In this document: in pieces, positions 1 to 14,789 of the stretch | Layout: each line of letters begins with the position of its first letter | Numbering within the stretch: position 1 is the stretch's first letter | NCBI GenBank assembly: GCA_964035545.1 | Contig: OZ037765.1 | Span: 8,336,698-8,400,697 of the forward strand | From: Bugula neritina | Lineage: Eukaryota > Bryozoa > Gymnolaemata > Cheilostomatida > Bugulidae | Length of the DNA stretch: 64,000 nt | Reading direction: 5' to 3' | Translations under genes and position numbers: made by a program | The notes under the pieces: model-generated | The model's database searches: none | Told to the model about the DNA's origin: nothing | Seen by the model: the letters and a program-made list of their open reading frames with translations, nothing else

Positions 1-1109
1 ATAAAAAAATATACTATGGCGGCTATCGCCATAATACAAAGTAACTTTCATTTGAACAAAAATTCATTGAACTTACGCATATAGCCATCTTTTCCATCAT
101 CTATAGTTATGAGCTCACAGGACGCATTAGCTTCACCTGAACTCGAGCTGCTTACCAATAATTGATAGTAAGCATGCTCCATTACATCTATTTTCTTTCT
201 AAAAAAGAGAGCAATAAAAATTAAGCATTCCCATTCTACTTTAAAAGTTTATAAATTGAGCACTAATAAACTATTCTATTTAAAAACTACAATACAAAGC
301 TAAGTATTGTTTGATTTTTAATTACCTAACCCTTACATAAAAAAACCTTTATATATATATAAACCAACAGTTTTTGCTTTAAAGATTGGTATTTAGTAAC
401 CAAGATTTAGAGCGAAAGTTAAAATTGAATAAATTCACTAAATATTACTTGCTAAAAAGAAATATTGCACATAAAAGTCAAACAAGAGTCTGAGTATATC
501 ACACTACTCACTGGCATAGAAACTCTGAGGAGTTATCATCTTCCGGAATAAGAGAGAGTTTCACTATTGTGCTATGGTTAGCATATAGAGTTAAATTTTG
601 CTGAGCACCAGGATCTGCAGGAACTATACCAATTTCTATGAGCTTACACTACAATATATACGAGCAGCTGCAATAATGATTACAATATGTGCACATAATA
701 CACTAATAACTTAGCAAGAACTCTCTCATCAGTCCATAAAGTTTAAGATTACCTTCCAGCAGTCAGTGTTTCGAGCCAGAACAGATATATTGCCATGGCC
801 ATTGTAGTCCGTAACACTAATTTCAAGAATGCTTTGATCTATTCTGAGAGAGGCTTGGCCAGCAGGTAATACCAGCAGTAAAATACTCAAAGTCAAAACG
901 ACTGTAAACCAAAATAGTAACAGAACTAATGGATTACTAAGCAATGGAAAATGAATGTATTGAATTGTTATTGAACAGCTTTGTAAACAAAAGTCCAGCC
1001 ATAATATAACTGAAACACATTACAAGTCACAGTTTGTGAAAGACTACAAAAACTTACCATAAGAAGCAGTTCCTAGAGATAGTATTCTGTTAGTGTTAGA
1101 TACAGCCAT
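1..1109 (-). CDS. Unidentified signal-anchored or secreted glycoprotein, 5' half only (left edge cuts it)
   Basis: Four exons on the minus strand join in phase: 1109-1058, 901-753, 642-512 and 198-77 (further exons lie outside the window). The start is the ATG at 1109-1107. Residues about 18-35 form one hydrophobic stretch (VVLTLSILLLVLPAG), so the protein has an N-terminal signal peptide or signal anchor. The following 110 residues are rich in beta-type alternation and carry several N-glycosylation sequons (NIS, NLT, NHS, NSS, NAS) and scattered cysteines, which fits a luminal or extracellular domain. Donors are GTAAGT, GTAATC, GTGAGT and GTAAGT; the acceptors end TTTACAG, TGTAAG and TTTTTTAG. 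I do not recognise the family. An alternative acceptor for exon 2 further upstream gives a frame with a stop in it, so TTTACAG at 902 is preferred. The gene is divergent from GPX4. Confidence 0.6.
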
Positions 1110-3222
1110 TTTGCTAACAACTGCTAAAAACTTGAAATTACCTGAAATATGATATAATATTTCTAATTAAATTCTTAATAACATATTATAAGGTCAATAC
1201 ATAAAATATTAGGTTATAAAATTAATATAAAATTAGGTCAATTTCAAAAGTAATATGAATATGCTAAAAAGAACTTATAGTTTAAGTTATAACGTCCAAA
1301 TAGTTGTTGTACTTAGAAAAAGACAATTAATGCAAATAAAAGCATATTGATATAATAGTAATAACCAGTAATATTTATATTTCATTATACTTATTCTATT
1401 AATAAGTCATAAAGTAATTTACTTATAGTTATACTTATAGTTTTACTTTTACTTTTAGTAAGTGCAATTACTAATTTACTACTGAGTAGTATAACTATAA
1501 TTAATATTAATTATTATAATACTAAAAGTAATTATAATATGCCCAAAATATTAGTTGAATAATCTGTTTAATAAAGCAATAAAACTAAAATGTTTCTCGA
1601 ATACTTATTCATGATTAAACTGCTAGCTCGTAACGGTAAAGATATATATAATTATAATTTACATTGAAGATTTTATGTAAGGAAATGATAATAAAAACCA
1701 AAGATTTGAATCGCTGTTTAATCTTTGCTAGAAAGTCTCGTGATTGCAGAGGATAACAGAAGCCTTGTCTACATTTATAGGTTAGGTGGGATAACTCTGT
1801 AAGTGAAAGCTAGGAATAATAAAAAAAACTGCTATGGTAACAATATTGAATTGAACGCCCCAAAGATAAAAAAGGACAACTCTTGTAAACGCCCATTTTC
1901 ACTTTGCAGAATGACTGGTTTCCTTCGTATGTTTATCAGCACGGTGAGGTTTAATGGTTGCGTAACTTTATTTGTCAAAGCATAGCTATTTTAACCAGTT
2001 GCTGATGAGACCTGGTGACTGCAAGGTCTTTCATTTATTGACTGGCGTTTCCTGTATTGTTGGTGCTATATTCTCGATTACTGTATACAATCATTATCAA
2101 ATGGTGAGTGAGACTCAGACTGAGTGTAACACTAATACTAACAGTAACACTAACTGTAACTCTTCAAGTTTAACTCTTGCTCTTATTCTTAGTTAGTAAC
2201 TCAGTAACGTAATTTAAACTGAGCAAGTAACACTAACTGACTCCTACTCTAACGCACTATCACTCTCAGTGCTGTCTGAGTCACGTTTACCTCAACTTCA
2301 AGTTTCACATCCACATTGTCATTGTGAAATTCATTCACTCTCACTGTGGTTGGTTAAATATCCAAATAAATTTGATATCCATTTCAACTTTTACTTGATT
2401 AAACTGAAACTCAAAGCTGGGTCCTACTCTCTTAGCAGGGTTAAAGTCGATCACATATTGATATGTATATAAATGTAATTAATTACAATTACATTTGTCA
2501 ATTGCAATTGCAAAAATTCCTTGACTCAAGTCAACTTGCTAAAATAATTTGAAAAGATTATGATTTGACTCGACTTGTAGTTGCTCGACTATTGCAGTTT
2601 TACTATTACTACTACTATTAGACATTAGTATTACTTGGTGATTTACTATTAGTAATAATTATAGCAATACTAATCTAATAGTAGTTAAATTAAAATTTAA
2701 TATTTTCAAATTTCATTTCCATAAAAATCAAACCTAAAGTGTAAGTATTAAGATATTTCTTATCTAACATAACTATCACCAAGAGCCGATAGGCAATGGT
2801 TATACTTATAGTAATACTAATACTATCGGTATCACTATGGCTATTAATATGAGATTTAGTAATTCTAATGGACTAAATCTAATACTAATAGTAATACTAA
2901 TAGTGATAAAAATACTGTTTATCATTATATACTTTACTAATCGTAATAGTAATTGACTTGCAGTTGCTGCAAGTTATTGATACTGTCACAAATCAAAATG
3001 CCAAAGGCAAATACTGAATTTATTACTAGCACCTCTAGTTGTACTGGTATTAAAAATAGAAGTGGTGTCTTATAATTACTTACTGGTTTTTTTATGCAAT
3101 TTCAAGCTGTATATTAATATGAAATTCGAAAATGCTGATAGTTAACTATGGGCATTTAATTTGTCACCATGCAATAAAATTAAATGTAATATTTTTGCTC
3201 TAAAAAAACCTTTTCAGTCAAG
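1110..3222. other. Intergenic region between two divergent genes, mostly degenerate repeat
   Basis: This is the shared upstream region of the left-edge gene and GPX4. From about 1430 to 2960 it is dominated by irregular strings of ACTAATA, AGTAATA and TACTTTTAGTAAG-type words. Comparable strings occur in THOC3 intron 1 and MRPL15 intron 1. Short open frames at 1803-2472 are low-complexity and show no domain. No TATA box stands out near 3223. A TTTTCAG lies just before the GPX4 start (3212-3218), so a 5' untranslated exon or a trans-spliced leader could be attached there. Confidence 0.6.
1430..2965. repeat. Degenerate ACTAAT/AGTAAT-rich dispersed repeat, copy 1
   Basis: The stretch contains many near-copies of ACTAATACTAATAGTAAT and its variants, mixed with phrases such as AACTTGCTAAAA, CACTATCACT and TTGATATCC-like words. 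The same mixture recurs at about 9590-11130 and 45830-46985. The repeat is not a clean tandem; it reads as a cryptically simple, diverged dispersed family. Confidence 0.55.
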
Positions 3223-6200
3223 ATGTCTTGTTGTGGAACTAATAAAGTTCAACAGACATTGGTGATGCCTGAACACAATGAGGTAAAGCTTAGTGTGTGT
3301 GTGTGTTAGTGTTTTTTCTTGTTTCATTGGGGTTTATTGTAGGTTGCCATTTTGGCATTTAGTGTGAGTTTGGTTTTCAAACAATGGTAGTTTTTATTTA
3401 TATTTCTAGTGCTTATTCACTTTGTAGAGTACATTTCATAGACGTCTAGTTTTAGCTCTTATAATAGTGTCTTCACTTGCTAAAAACATCATTTTCTTAG
3501 ACAGAAAAACTTAATTTTCAAAAAATATTTTTTGAAATGTCAAGTTTTCCAATAGTAATTGTACATGTAGTGCTGATGAACAAAAACAAAATCTGCCATT
3601 GCATAATAATCGAGTTTTCTTACTGTGCTACTGAAAACTTAATTTCAAAGCATGTCTAGTTTATTTTCTTGCTGAATTTTAAATAGGCGGCAGAAAGTGG
3701 TACCCTTTGGAAAACAGCGTCATCTATTTATGAATTTAGTGCCAAAAGCATTGATGGAGATGAGGTTTCATTAGAAAAATACAGGTATAATGATTATGAA
3801 CCACTTGTTTACACTATAATGCTTGTTATTGTCACTCTTGAATGGAAATACGATGTCAGTTTTTTTACCTCTATATACATACCTATATCTTTAGGGGAGA
3901 TGTTTGCCTCATCGTCAATGTGGCGAGCCAATGAGGCTTTACAGACAAGAATTATAAGCAACTGCAGGCACTCCATACAAAGTATGCGCAGTCCGCGGGG
4001 CTTAGAATTCTTGCATTTCCTTGCAATCAGTTTGGTAGCCAGGTGAGCCATGTTGAATGCTCGTTGAACAGAAGAATTGTGCAAAGGTGCAAATACACAG
4101 GCGAAATTCACTATGCTACTAGTTGTATAGTGAATAGTTATACTACTAGTTGCATAGTGAATAGTTATACTACTAGTTGTATAATGAGCAGTTATACTAC
4201 TAGTTGTATAGTGAATAGTTATACTACTAGTTGCATAGTGAATAGTTATACTACTAGTTGTATAGTGAATAGTTATGCTACTAGTTTGAGTTACTTATTC
4301 TCTTAGGAATGTATGCATTTTTGAGTTGAACTTTAAGAACTGCATACTGATAGAGAATTGTGTATTGAAAAAATTCTATGTAAAAACTCACTCAACTCAG
4401 TCAAGGAGATTCACCTAGCAAATTTTTTGCTCAATTTTTGAGTTATTTTGTTTGAAATTGAAAATCTATGTTTAAAACTCTAGTTTACTGGCAGTTATCT
4501 GCTATAGATTTCCCAGTTTCTTTATTATTTTCCTGGATTAGATGATTGGTGTGACAAACAATGAAATGAATATTAGTGTTTTTTATTTCCTTGAGTGTCC
4601 ACACAATATTTGTTGCTAAAATATATATAGTTGATGATTTCAGAGAAATGTAGCTTTTCTGTATAAAGCTATTTGTGGAGATCTAATTTTCACCCCATCT
4701 GAATAATTTTTTCATTTTTCTTTGAATGCATATGTTTTTTTTTCATTTGGCTACAGGAACCAGGCACCGATGAAGAAATAAAAAAGTTTGCTACTGAAAA
4801 ATATGGTGCCCAGTTTGATTTGTTTAGTAAAATTAAAGTCAATGGAGATCAAGCTCATCCACTATGGAAATATCTCAAAGAAAAGCAATCTGGCTTTCTT
4901 GTTAAGTAAGTGAATATGATAGATTAATGAATGGCTGGAGTTGTGTATGAAGCTGTTAGGTTTTTGGCGTGCATGTGGTATATACTGGCATTTATTCCCG
5001 TAGGACTACATCATGAAATAGTGAAGCCCAGGACAAGCAACGCTTTGATATTGACAAACTATTTGGCTTGTATCTATTTTTGTTTATATGCTAGTATCTT
5101 GATAATCTATGCTTGTTATAGTCATGTCGCCTATAAGTTTACTATTTTAAATTATATTTGTTATTAGCTCAACTTGATTTACTTTTTGATGAAAATTTGA
5201 ACTGTGCTTTTGGCATATTATCATTGGCATTATTTGTTCACTCTACCTAAGATAGAATTATTTGGGCTATGGAAATAGGATCTTTAATATATTTTCTTTA
5301 CTTAGTCATTTAATTTTGAACTCATAGATCAACTAGCAAATTTCAAGTAAAAATAAATTGAGAAGGCCAGGTATTCACAAGTCTAAGAAACAAGCATGTA
5401 TTCCTTGTTTACTCGATAACTTGCAAAAATATATATGGAAAATATGTTCAAAAACAGTGGGTGCTATTTTTCAAACATTTTAATTTACTAGATTTACCAC
5501 TGTACAATAATGGAACCATTATTTTGCAGCCTTATACAAGTTCAAACTCATATTTCACTAAGCTAATACTCAATTGAGAGTAAAATTTTTTAAGCAAACT
5601 CAGTAGCAAAACCTATAACAAACTTTCTGCTAGTCAGCCATCAAATTCTTGTACCTTTTTTGCAACATGTACTCAACATTAAGTTGGGTCAATCAAAAAG
5701 GCACATGAATTTTAGCATTGTAACTGTTACTGTTCAAAGCTGTGCTCTCTTATGGTATTTCATTATTATATTGCTATTTATAGTCTAATTGGTTTAAAAA
5801 TATTGCTCAAATAGTCTAAAAATACCGCTGAAAGCATCCCTTATCAATTTTTTACTATATATTGTTTATATATGTTTTCAGTGCAATAAAATGGAACTTC
5901 AGCAAATTTCTTGTGAATAAAGATGGAGTTCCTGTGAAGAGATACGCACCTAACGCCGAGCCATTTGTAAGTCATAGCATCTTTATTACTTGGCATTTAG
6001 AATAATAATAGACTGTAGATGATTTCACTATCTGGGACACAGACATAATTATATGAAAAAATCATCTATATGGCATGAATGTTTTAATAAAACTTAACTA
6101 TGCTGAACATTCATGAATCATTCTAAACATTAATTAAACATGTTATAGTGGCTATTTGTTCAAAAACGTATTTGTAAAGTAGGTTATGTGTTTGAATGAA

Positions 6201-6362
6201 ATTTTCTTATCAGATATTGTCATTAATTATTTTATAGATTTGTTTCATTTATATCAGGAGTGAAGATAAAGAGCTTCATAAGTAGTTTTAATTACTGTTT
6301 TATTCTGTTATTTGTAGAGCTTTGAGAAGGACATAAGGAAAGAGCTGGGGTTAGACCCATAG
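3223..6362 (+). CDS. GPX4: Selenocysteine-containing glutathione peroxidase, GPX4 (phospholipid hydroperoxide) type
   Basis: Six exons: 3223-3282, 3687-3784, 3895-4042, 4757-4905, 5882-5966, 6318-6362 (585 nt, 194 aa). The enzyme reduces lipid and other hydroperoxides with thiols. Exon 3 reads VNVASQ-TGA-GFTDKNY, with the in-frame TGA at 3932-3934 (residue 66) at the position of the catalytic selenocysteine. The GPX signatures follow: LAFPCNQFG (residues 92-100) and KWNF (155-158). By alignment with human GPX4 (Sec46, Gln81, Trp136, Asn137) the catalytic tetrad is Sec66, Gln102, Trp156, Asn157. The tetramer-interface loop of GPX1 types is absent, as in monomeric GPX4, and phrases such as [18 protein letters not shown] and [11 protein letters not shown] are GPX4-like. 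The N-terminus (MSCCGTNKV) shows no targeting peptide; an upstream exon could add one. A gene finder that treats TGA as stop would truncate or miss this gene. Its 3' end faces THOC3. Confidence 0.97.
3932..3934 (+). other. UGA selenocysteine codon (Sec66 of GPX4)
   Basis: In-frame TGA inside exon 3, between VASQ and GFTD, where GPX4 family members carry selenocysteine. The frame stays open for 128 more residues of well-conserved GPX sequence across three further introns, so this is recoding and not a disabling mutation. Confidence 0.95.
4112..4287 (+). repeat. 27-bp minisatellite, about six units, in GPX4 intron 3
   Basis: Six near-identical 27-bp units (core ACTACTAGTTGTATAGTG then AATAGTTAT) lie head to tail just downstream of the exon 3 donor. 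Units differ at one to three positions (GTATAG/GCATAG, GAATAG/GAGCAG). The period is a multiple of three, so the array keeps a reading frame open on the plus strand. That frame is a by-product of the repeat. Confidence 0.9.
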
Positions 6363-6489
6363 TAAATCAAACAAATCCTTAGTATTTTCTATTCCATGCA
6401 ATGACTATTCATCTCTACTGCTATCTATTTTATAAACTATATTATTAATTTAGCTAATTACACTAAGTAAATCTCACTGCATGCTCTGT

Positions 6490-6564
6490 TCAATGGTATT
6501 ATGAAAGCTCTCACATAAAGTTCACAGGAGCCTGTGTCAGCTGGATGTCCAACCCACCAATTGA
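6490..6564 (+). promoter_or_regulatory. SECIS element (selenocysteine insertion) in the GPX4 3' UTR
   Basis: About 130 bases after the stop, ATGA (6501-6504) faces GGAT (6544-6546 region), forming the expected non-Watson-Crick GA/AG core. Helix II pairs 6506-6509 with 6539-6542 and 6512-6514 with 6534-6536, interrupted by two mismatches. AAA at 6517-6519 sits in the apical loop, 12 nt after the ATGA as in eukaryotic SECIS. Helix I is offered by TCAATGGT (6490-6497) against ACCAATTGA (6556-6564), with one bulge. Placement, spacing and invariant bases all fit; the fold was done by eye. Confidence 0.85.
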
Positions 6565-6658
6565 TCTTTGCATTGAAGTGACATTTGCTTGGTGAATAAT
6601 TAATGAACCATGTGATTGTTCCTTTTGTATACTCTTTGTTGTATTTCACTTTTGAATG

Positions 6659-6664
6659 AATAAA
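6659..6664 (+). terminator. PolyA signal AATAAA of GPX4
   Basis: A canonical AATAAA lies about 300 bases after the GPX4 stop and about 95 bases after the SECIS, so the mature 3' UTR would keep the SECIS. Confidence 0.65.
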
Positions 6665-6947
6665 ACAAAAATAATAATTCCAGCGCAATATTTATAATCA
6701 GACAATAATAAGTATAAACCACATGCTAGCTTCAGCAGCCTTTGCTAAACTTGAATATCACCTGGAAGTAATTTTGCTCAGTACTATATACAAAACTTTA
6801 ACGACTGTACATTAAAATTTATAATGGAACATTTATAACAACAGTAGTCAGTGTCTGTGTGGTTGTTTTGCATGCTAGCATAGTATTCCTGTTGTAGTAT
6901 GCTTTTCAAGCCAACGATGTCTGGCCCCATCACATGATATTGATATA

Positions 6948-11325
<4,378 letters not shown>

Positions 11326-12846
11326 GTTTCAGTAAGCTTTCCTGCAAATTTTGATTGGTTAACTAGTTAGCGAATACTTTTATATTAAATAATTAACGCG
11401 CTAATTTATAGAGCCGCGTTGTATGTAAAATTATAGAAAGTCATCTCGCGTACGTAGCCTACGACATTGTTATACTCATCACGTTAGCATACTTTCAAGC
11501 AACCCCTGCAGTGACTAGTGGAATATACAAATGTTTCAGTGTGATAATATATTATTATTAGTCATAATTTGACTCAATCTTACGGTAAAAGTTTCTAGTG
11601 GAAGTAATTAATATTTAGTTGCTGCATTTGCTGTAGTATAAGTAATTTAGTAGTAAACTCACAGTCAAATTAAAGCTGCAGCTCTCAGGGTAAATATTTG
11701 TCTTTGAGGTTATTTCGATTACCAACACAGGATAGCTAATCATAATTTCGATGGAAAAATCCTATGACTTCCGAGTTGGAGTTTTACTTTAAGCAAGTGG
11801 AAAAGGTTAAAATTGGGTATTCAAAAGAAATATTATTGTAAGTATTCATATAAATATTTTTGTAAAAATTTAATAAACTTGAGCTATGCTTATTAGTATT
11901 AGTATTTGCTAATAGTAATAGTAATTGTCTTGTTATACTTATTGTATGACTGTTTATTTTGCTTTAGAGTAGGATAAATAGCCATACTTGGAATTGGATA
12001 CAATAAATAAATAACAGCAAAATGTTTATATTTGGACTTGGAGAAATTGGTGTACAAATAGCAATCAATGCAAGTGTTTATTAACTATCTTTAGTTGAAT
12101 GTTGAGTGAATATTCTTAAAATTAATATGCAGAGTACTTGAAGTACCAATGCACAATGTTTAAAAGCATGATTGAATACCTGATGTGTCTACACATGCTG
12201 TGTATGTATAAAATATGATCAAAATTGTTTATCAAGACTCAGAATTATCAATCTTTTGCTTGGTACAATAACAATTGCTGTGCCCAACTTTATTGGCTGG
12301 TGTTTTTAAACAGCTATGTATGTTCTCTAAGTTTTTATCAACCAATGTATTTAAATGCTGAGAAATTTCAATAACCAAAGTTGATAAGTTTTTTAACTTT
12401 CTCATTTTCTCCATTTCTGCTCCTACCACAAGCAATGGTGACAACATGGTTTAAATGGGTAACCATCATATTAAAATTTAAATGCTTTGCTGTCATCAAT
12501 TGCCCTAAGAAGGTTGGATACATCAGCCTGGCTCAGCATATGTCATTCCAGACCAGTGCCTCTAGCTTCTGGGCCAACTTTTATCATAACAGATAACTAT
12601 TCTCATTGAATAACCATCATCTAATGGCCCAGAAGATGAAGTCTATCTAGTTTAATGAAGGTTATTCAATGTAATCTACGTCAGTCTGAATGGGGTATGG
12701 AGTAACAGTAGCAAACTTATTTAGACCAGCTCCTTGGTATTTGTGAGCCATATGCATTTCCAAGGTGAATTTATTGACTGTAATGTGTTTTAGATGTGTT
12801 AATCTATTGTAGGAATTTCGAGCAATAATTATGAAAAAATGGTGTT
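11326..12846. other. Intergenic region between divergent THOC3 and IGSF9
   Basis: This 1.5-kb stretch is the upstream region of both genes. It is AT-rich with no clear TATA box near either start. At 12230-12715 the minus strand carries short protein-like frames broken by stops, listed separately. I see nothing else recognisable. Confidence 0.6.
12232..12715 (-). pseudogene. Possible decayed coding fragment, unidentified
   Basis: Read on the minus strand, successive frames give protein-like pieces separated by stops and frame changes: FATVTPYPIQTDVDYIE (about 12715-12664), GPLDDGYSMRIVICYDKSWP (about 12640-12570), SQADVSNLLRAIDDSKAFKF (about 12535-12475), then an open 71-codon frame at 12447-12232 rich in Leu, Lys and Asn. 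The base composition is less AT-rich than its surroundings. I cannot name a parent gene. It may be a dead retrocopy, a transposon remnant or chance. Confidence 0.25.
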
Positions 12847-14752
12847 ATGGTGAATTACATTGCAATACTGTTGATCATCACTGCTAGCGTAGGAATTGCC
12901 ATCACTGAAGGTAAAAATAGTATGTTTTAGCTACAGTGTATTTCTGTACTTCTGTATGGTATTGTAATGTAATGTTATAACTTGTACCCTCTTAAATCTG
13001 TGCGTTAGGTGCTGGTGATAACTAAATGATCTCACTGAAGTCATCACTAGACTCTCCCCACTCTCATAAATTGCTATCTACTTGGGTTTTCTTTTTCAAT
13101 TTCCACAACTTGAGAGTTGAGAGTCATCTATTTGTTATATCTGCACCACCACTTACCGCGTACCTATTAATTTACTCATAATGTAAAATGTTGGAAAGTT
13201 TGAAAAATAGCTTTTTATGTTTAATTACAATTTACACACCTTGATTCTTTTAGCAATCAATTATAGCGGCATTTCTCATTATAATTCCCTCAATTACCCC
13301 TAGATATAATGTGAAATTTTAAATTAGCTGTCGAACATAGTTGAAGTGCATTTTGCGCATAACTGTATAATATCTAACAGAATATATACACAACCTTTAG
13401 TTCTTAATAGTATTGCTCTCAGCTGTGTATACCAATTCTCTGATAAACTTATGTTTGTAATTTAATAATATTATTATGACTTTGTTGTGTCTTCTTACTG
13501 CAGTTGATCATTAGTCATCACTATTAGACCAATCTGTAGTATAGTCCCATCATAATAATTACTCTTCTACAGTACTCTTGCTTTAGTTTGGCTGTCAGCT
13601 TTTAGACAGTACAATAGAATAGACCTTGCAGGGTATATTACAACATGTTCATCAGTACTAATGCTATATCCTGTTTACCCTACAACAATAATTATTTGTC
13701 ATGTGGTAGATGAGCTATCTCTTTAATTAATAGTTTTATCCCTTCAGTTTTATTATGTGGCAAACCAACTAATAAATAAATTTCTATTGGTGGTTCAGAT
13801 TAATTAATTTTAATCCATTAGAGCCTACATGGTTTTGTTACAACCAAAGAACTATCCTGCTGTCTTGTTTTTTATTCTGCTGCATCCACATTCCACTAGT
13901 AGTTCTACTACAAGCAGCACTCTGTACTGTACATGGAGGCCATGTTCATTTAGGATCAGTAATAGAGAAATTGAGATAGCCTATGTTCTTTAAATTTCTT
14001 TATAAAATTTGGTTTGGGGCGCTGGTTGAAATTCTTTCGAGAACATAACTTCTTTCGCTACATTTTTAATCTAGAACACAGGCTTTTCTCAATTTCTCAA
14101 TTACTGCACCTACCTCGCCATATTGTCATATTATGTTAGATATAGACCAAGGCTGTTTTGGATGTGATTAAATTGTTATTGGTTGGTTTCAATTGCTAAA
14201 AGCTGATTGAGTTATTTCTTCAGCTAAGCTTGAAGAGGCAAGACTAGATAACTAGATAATGATTGAATAAGTCTTTGTAGATTTCCTGGCTATACTGTAT
14301 TAGTCTGTACAGCAGACCTAAAAATATACACTTTAATGGGTGAAACCAGAGCAAAGTCATGATTTTATTACATCAATTTGGTTATGGTCTTCCCTAACTG
14401 ATATCTTGAAACTTATTGCATTAGCATAATATTATTGTTATAAGTTTCAGTCAATGTGCAGCTATAGGCCCCTTCTATGTTAAACTTATTTATTGTAAAC
14501 ACAAGTTGTTTTGACATAGCAATGTACTAGTGGCACATGCTACAGTCAGTATACTATAATCTATTGCAAGAATGTTCAGATAAAGGGATGCTGCATCTAG
14601 TAGATGTCTACAATAGATATTTTATTAATAAATCCTACTTTTATTGAGCAATTGTTTTTGATAGGATAAAATTTGTATTTGATTGACAATTAAACAAGTT
14701 GCAGTAGTAATAGAGCTGTTTCGTGTCACGTAGAGTTACAGTAGACCTTTAG

Positions 14753-14789
<37 letters not shown>

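Noticed and set aside
3932-3934. TGA as evidence that the GPX gene is a pseudogene
   Set aside because: It is at the catalytic Sec position, all splice phases hold, the downstream sequence is conserved and a SECIS is present.
3809-4111. 100-aa open frame on the minus strand across GPX4 exon 3
   Set aside because: It is a shadow of the real exon on the other strand and has no domain or splice support.
4043-4306. 87-aa plus-strand open frame
   Set aside because: It is made by the 27-bp minisatellite, whose period is a multiple of three, and starts at the intron donor.
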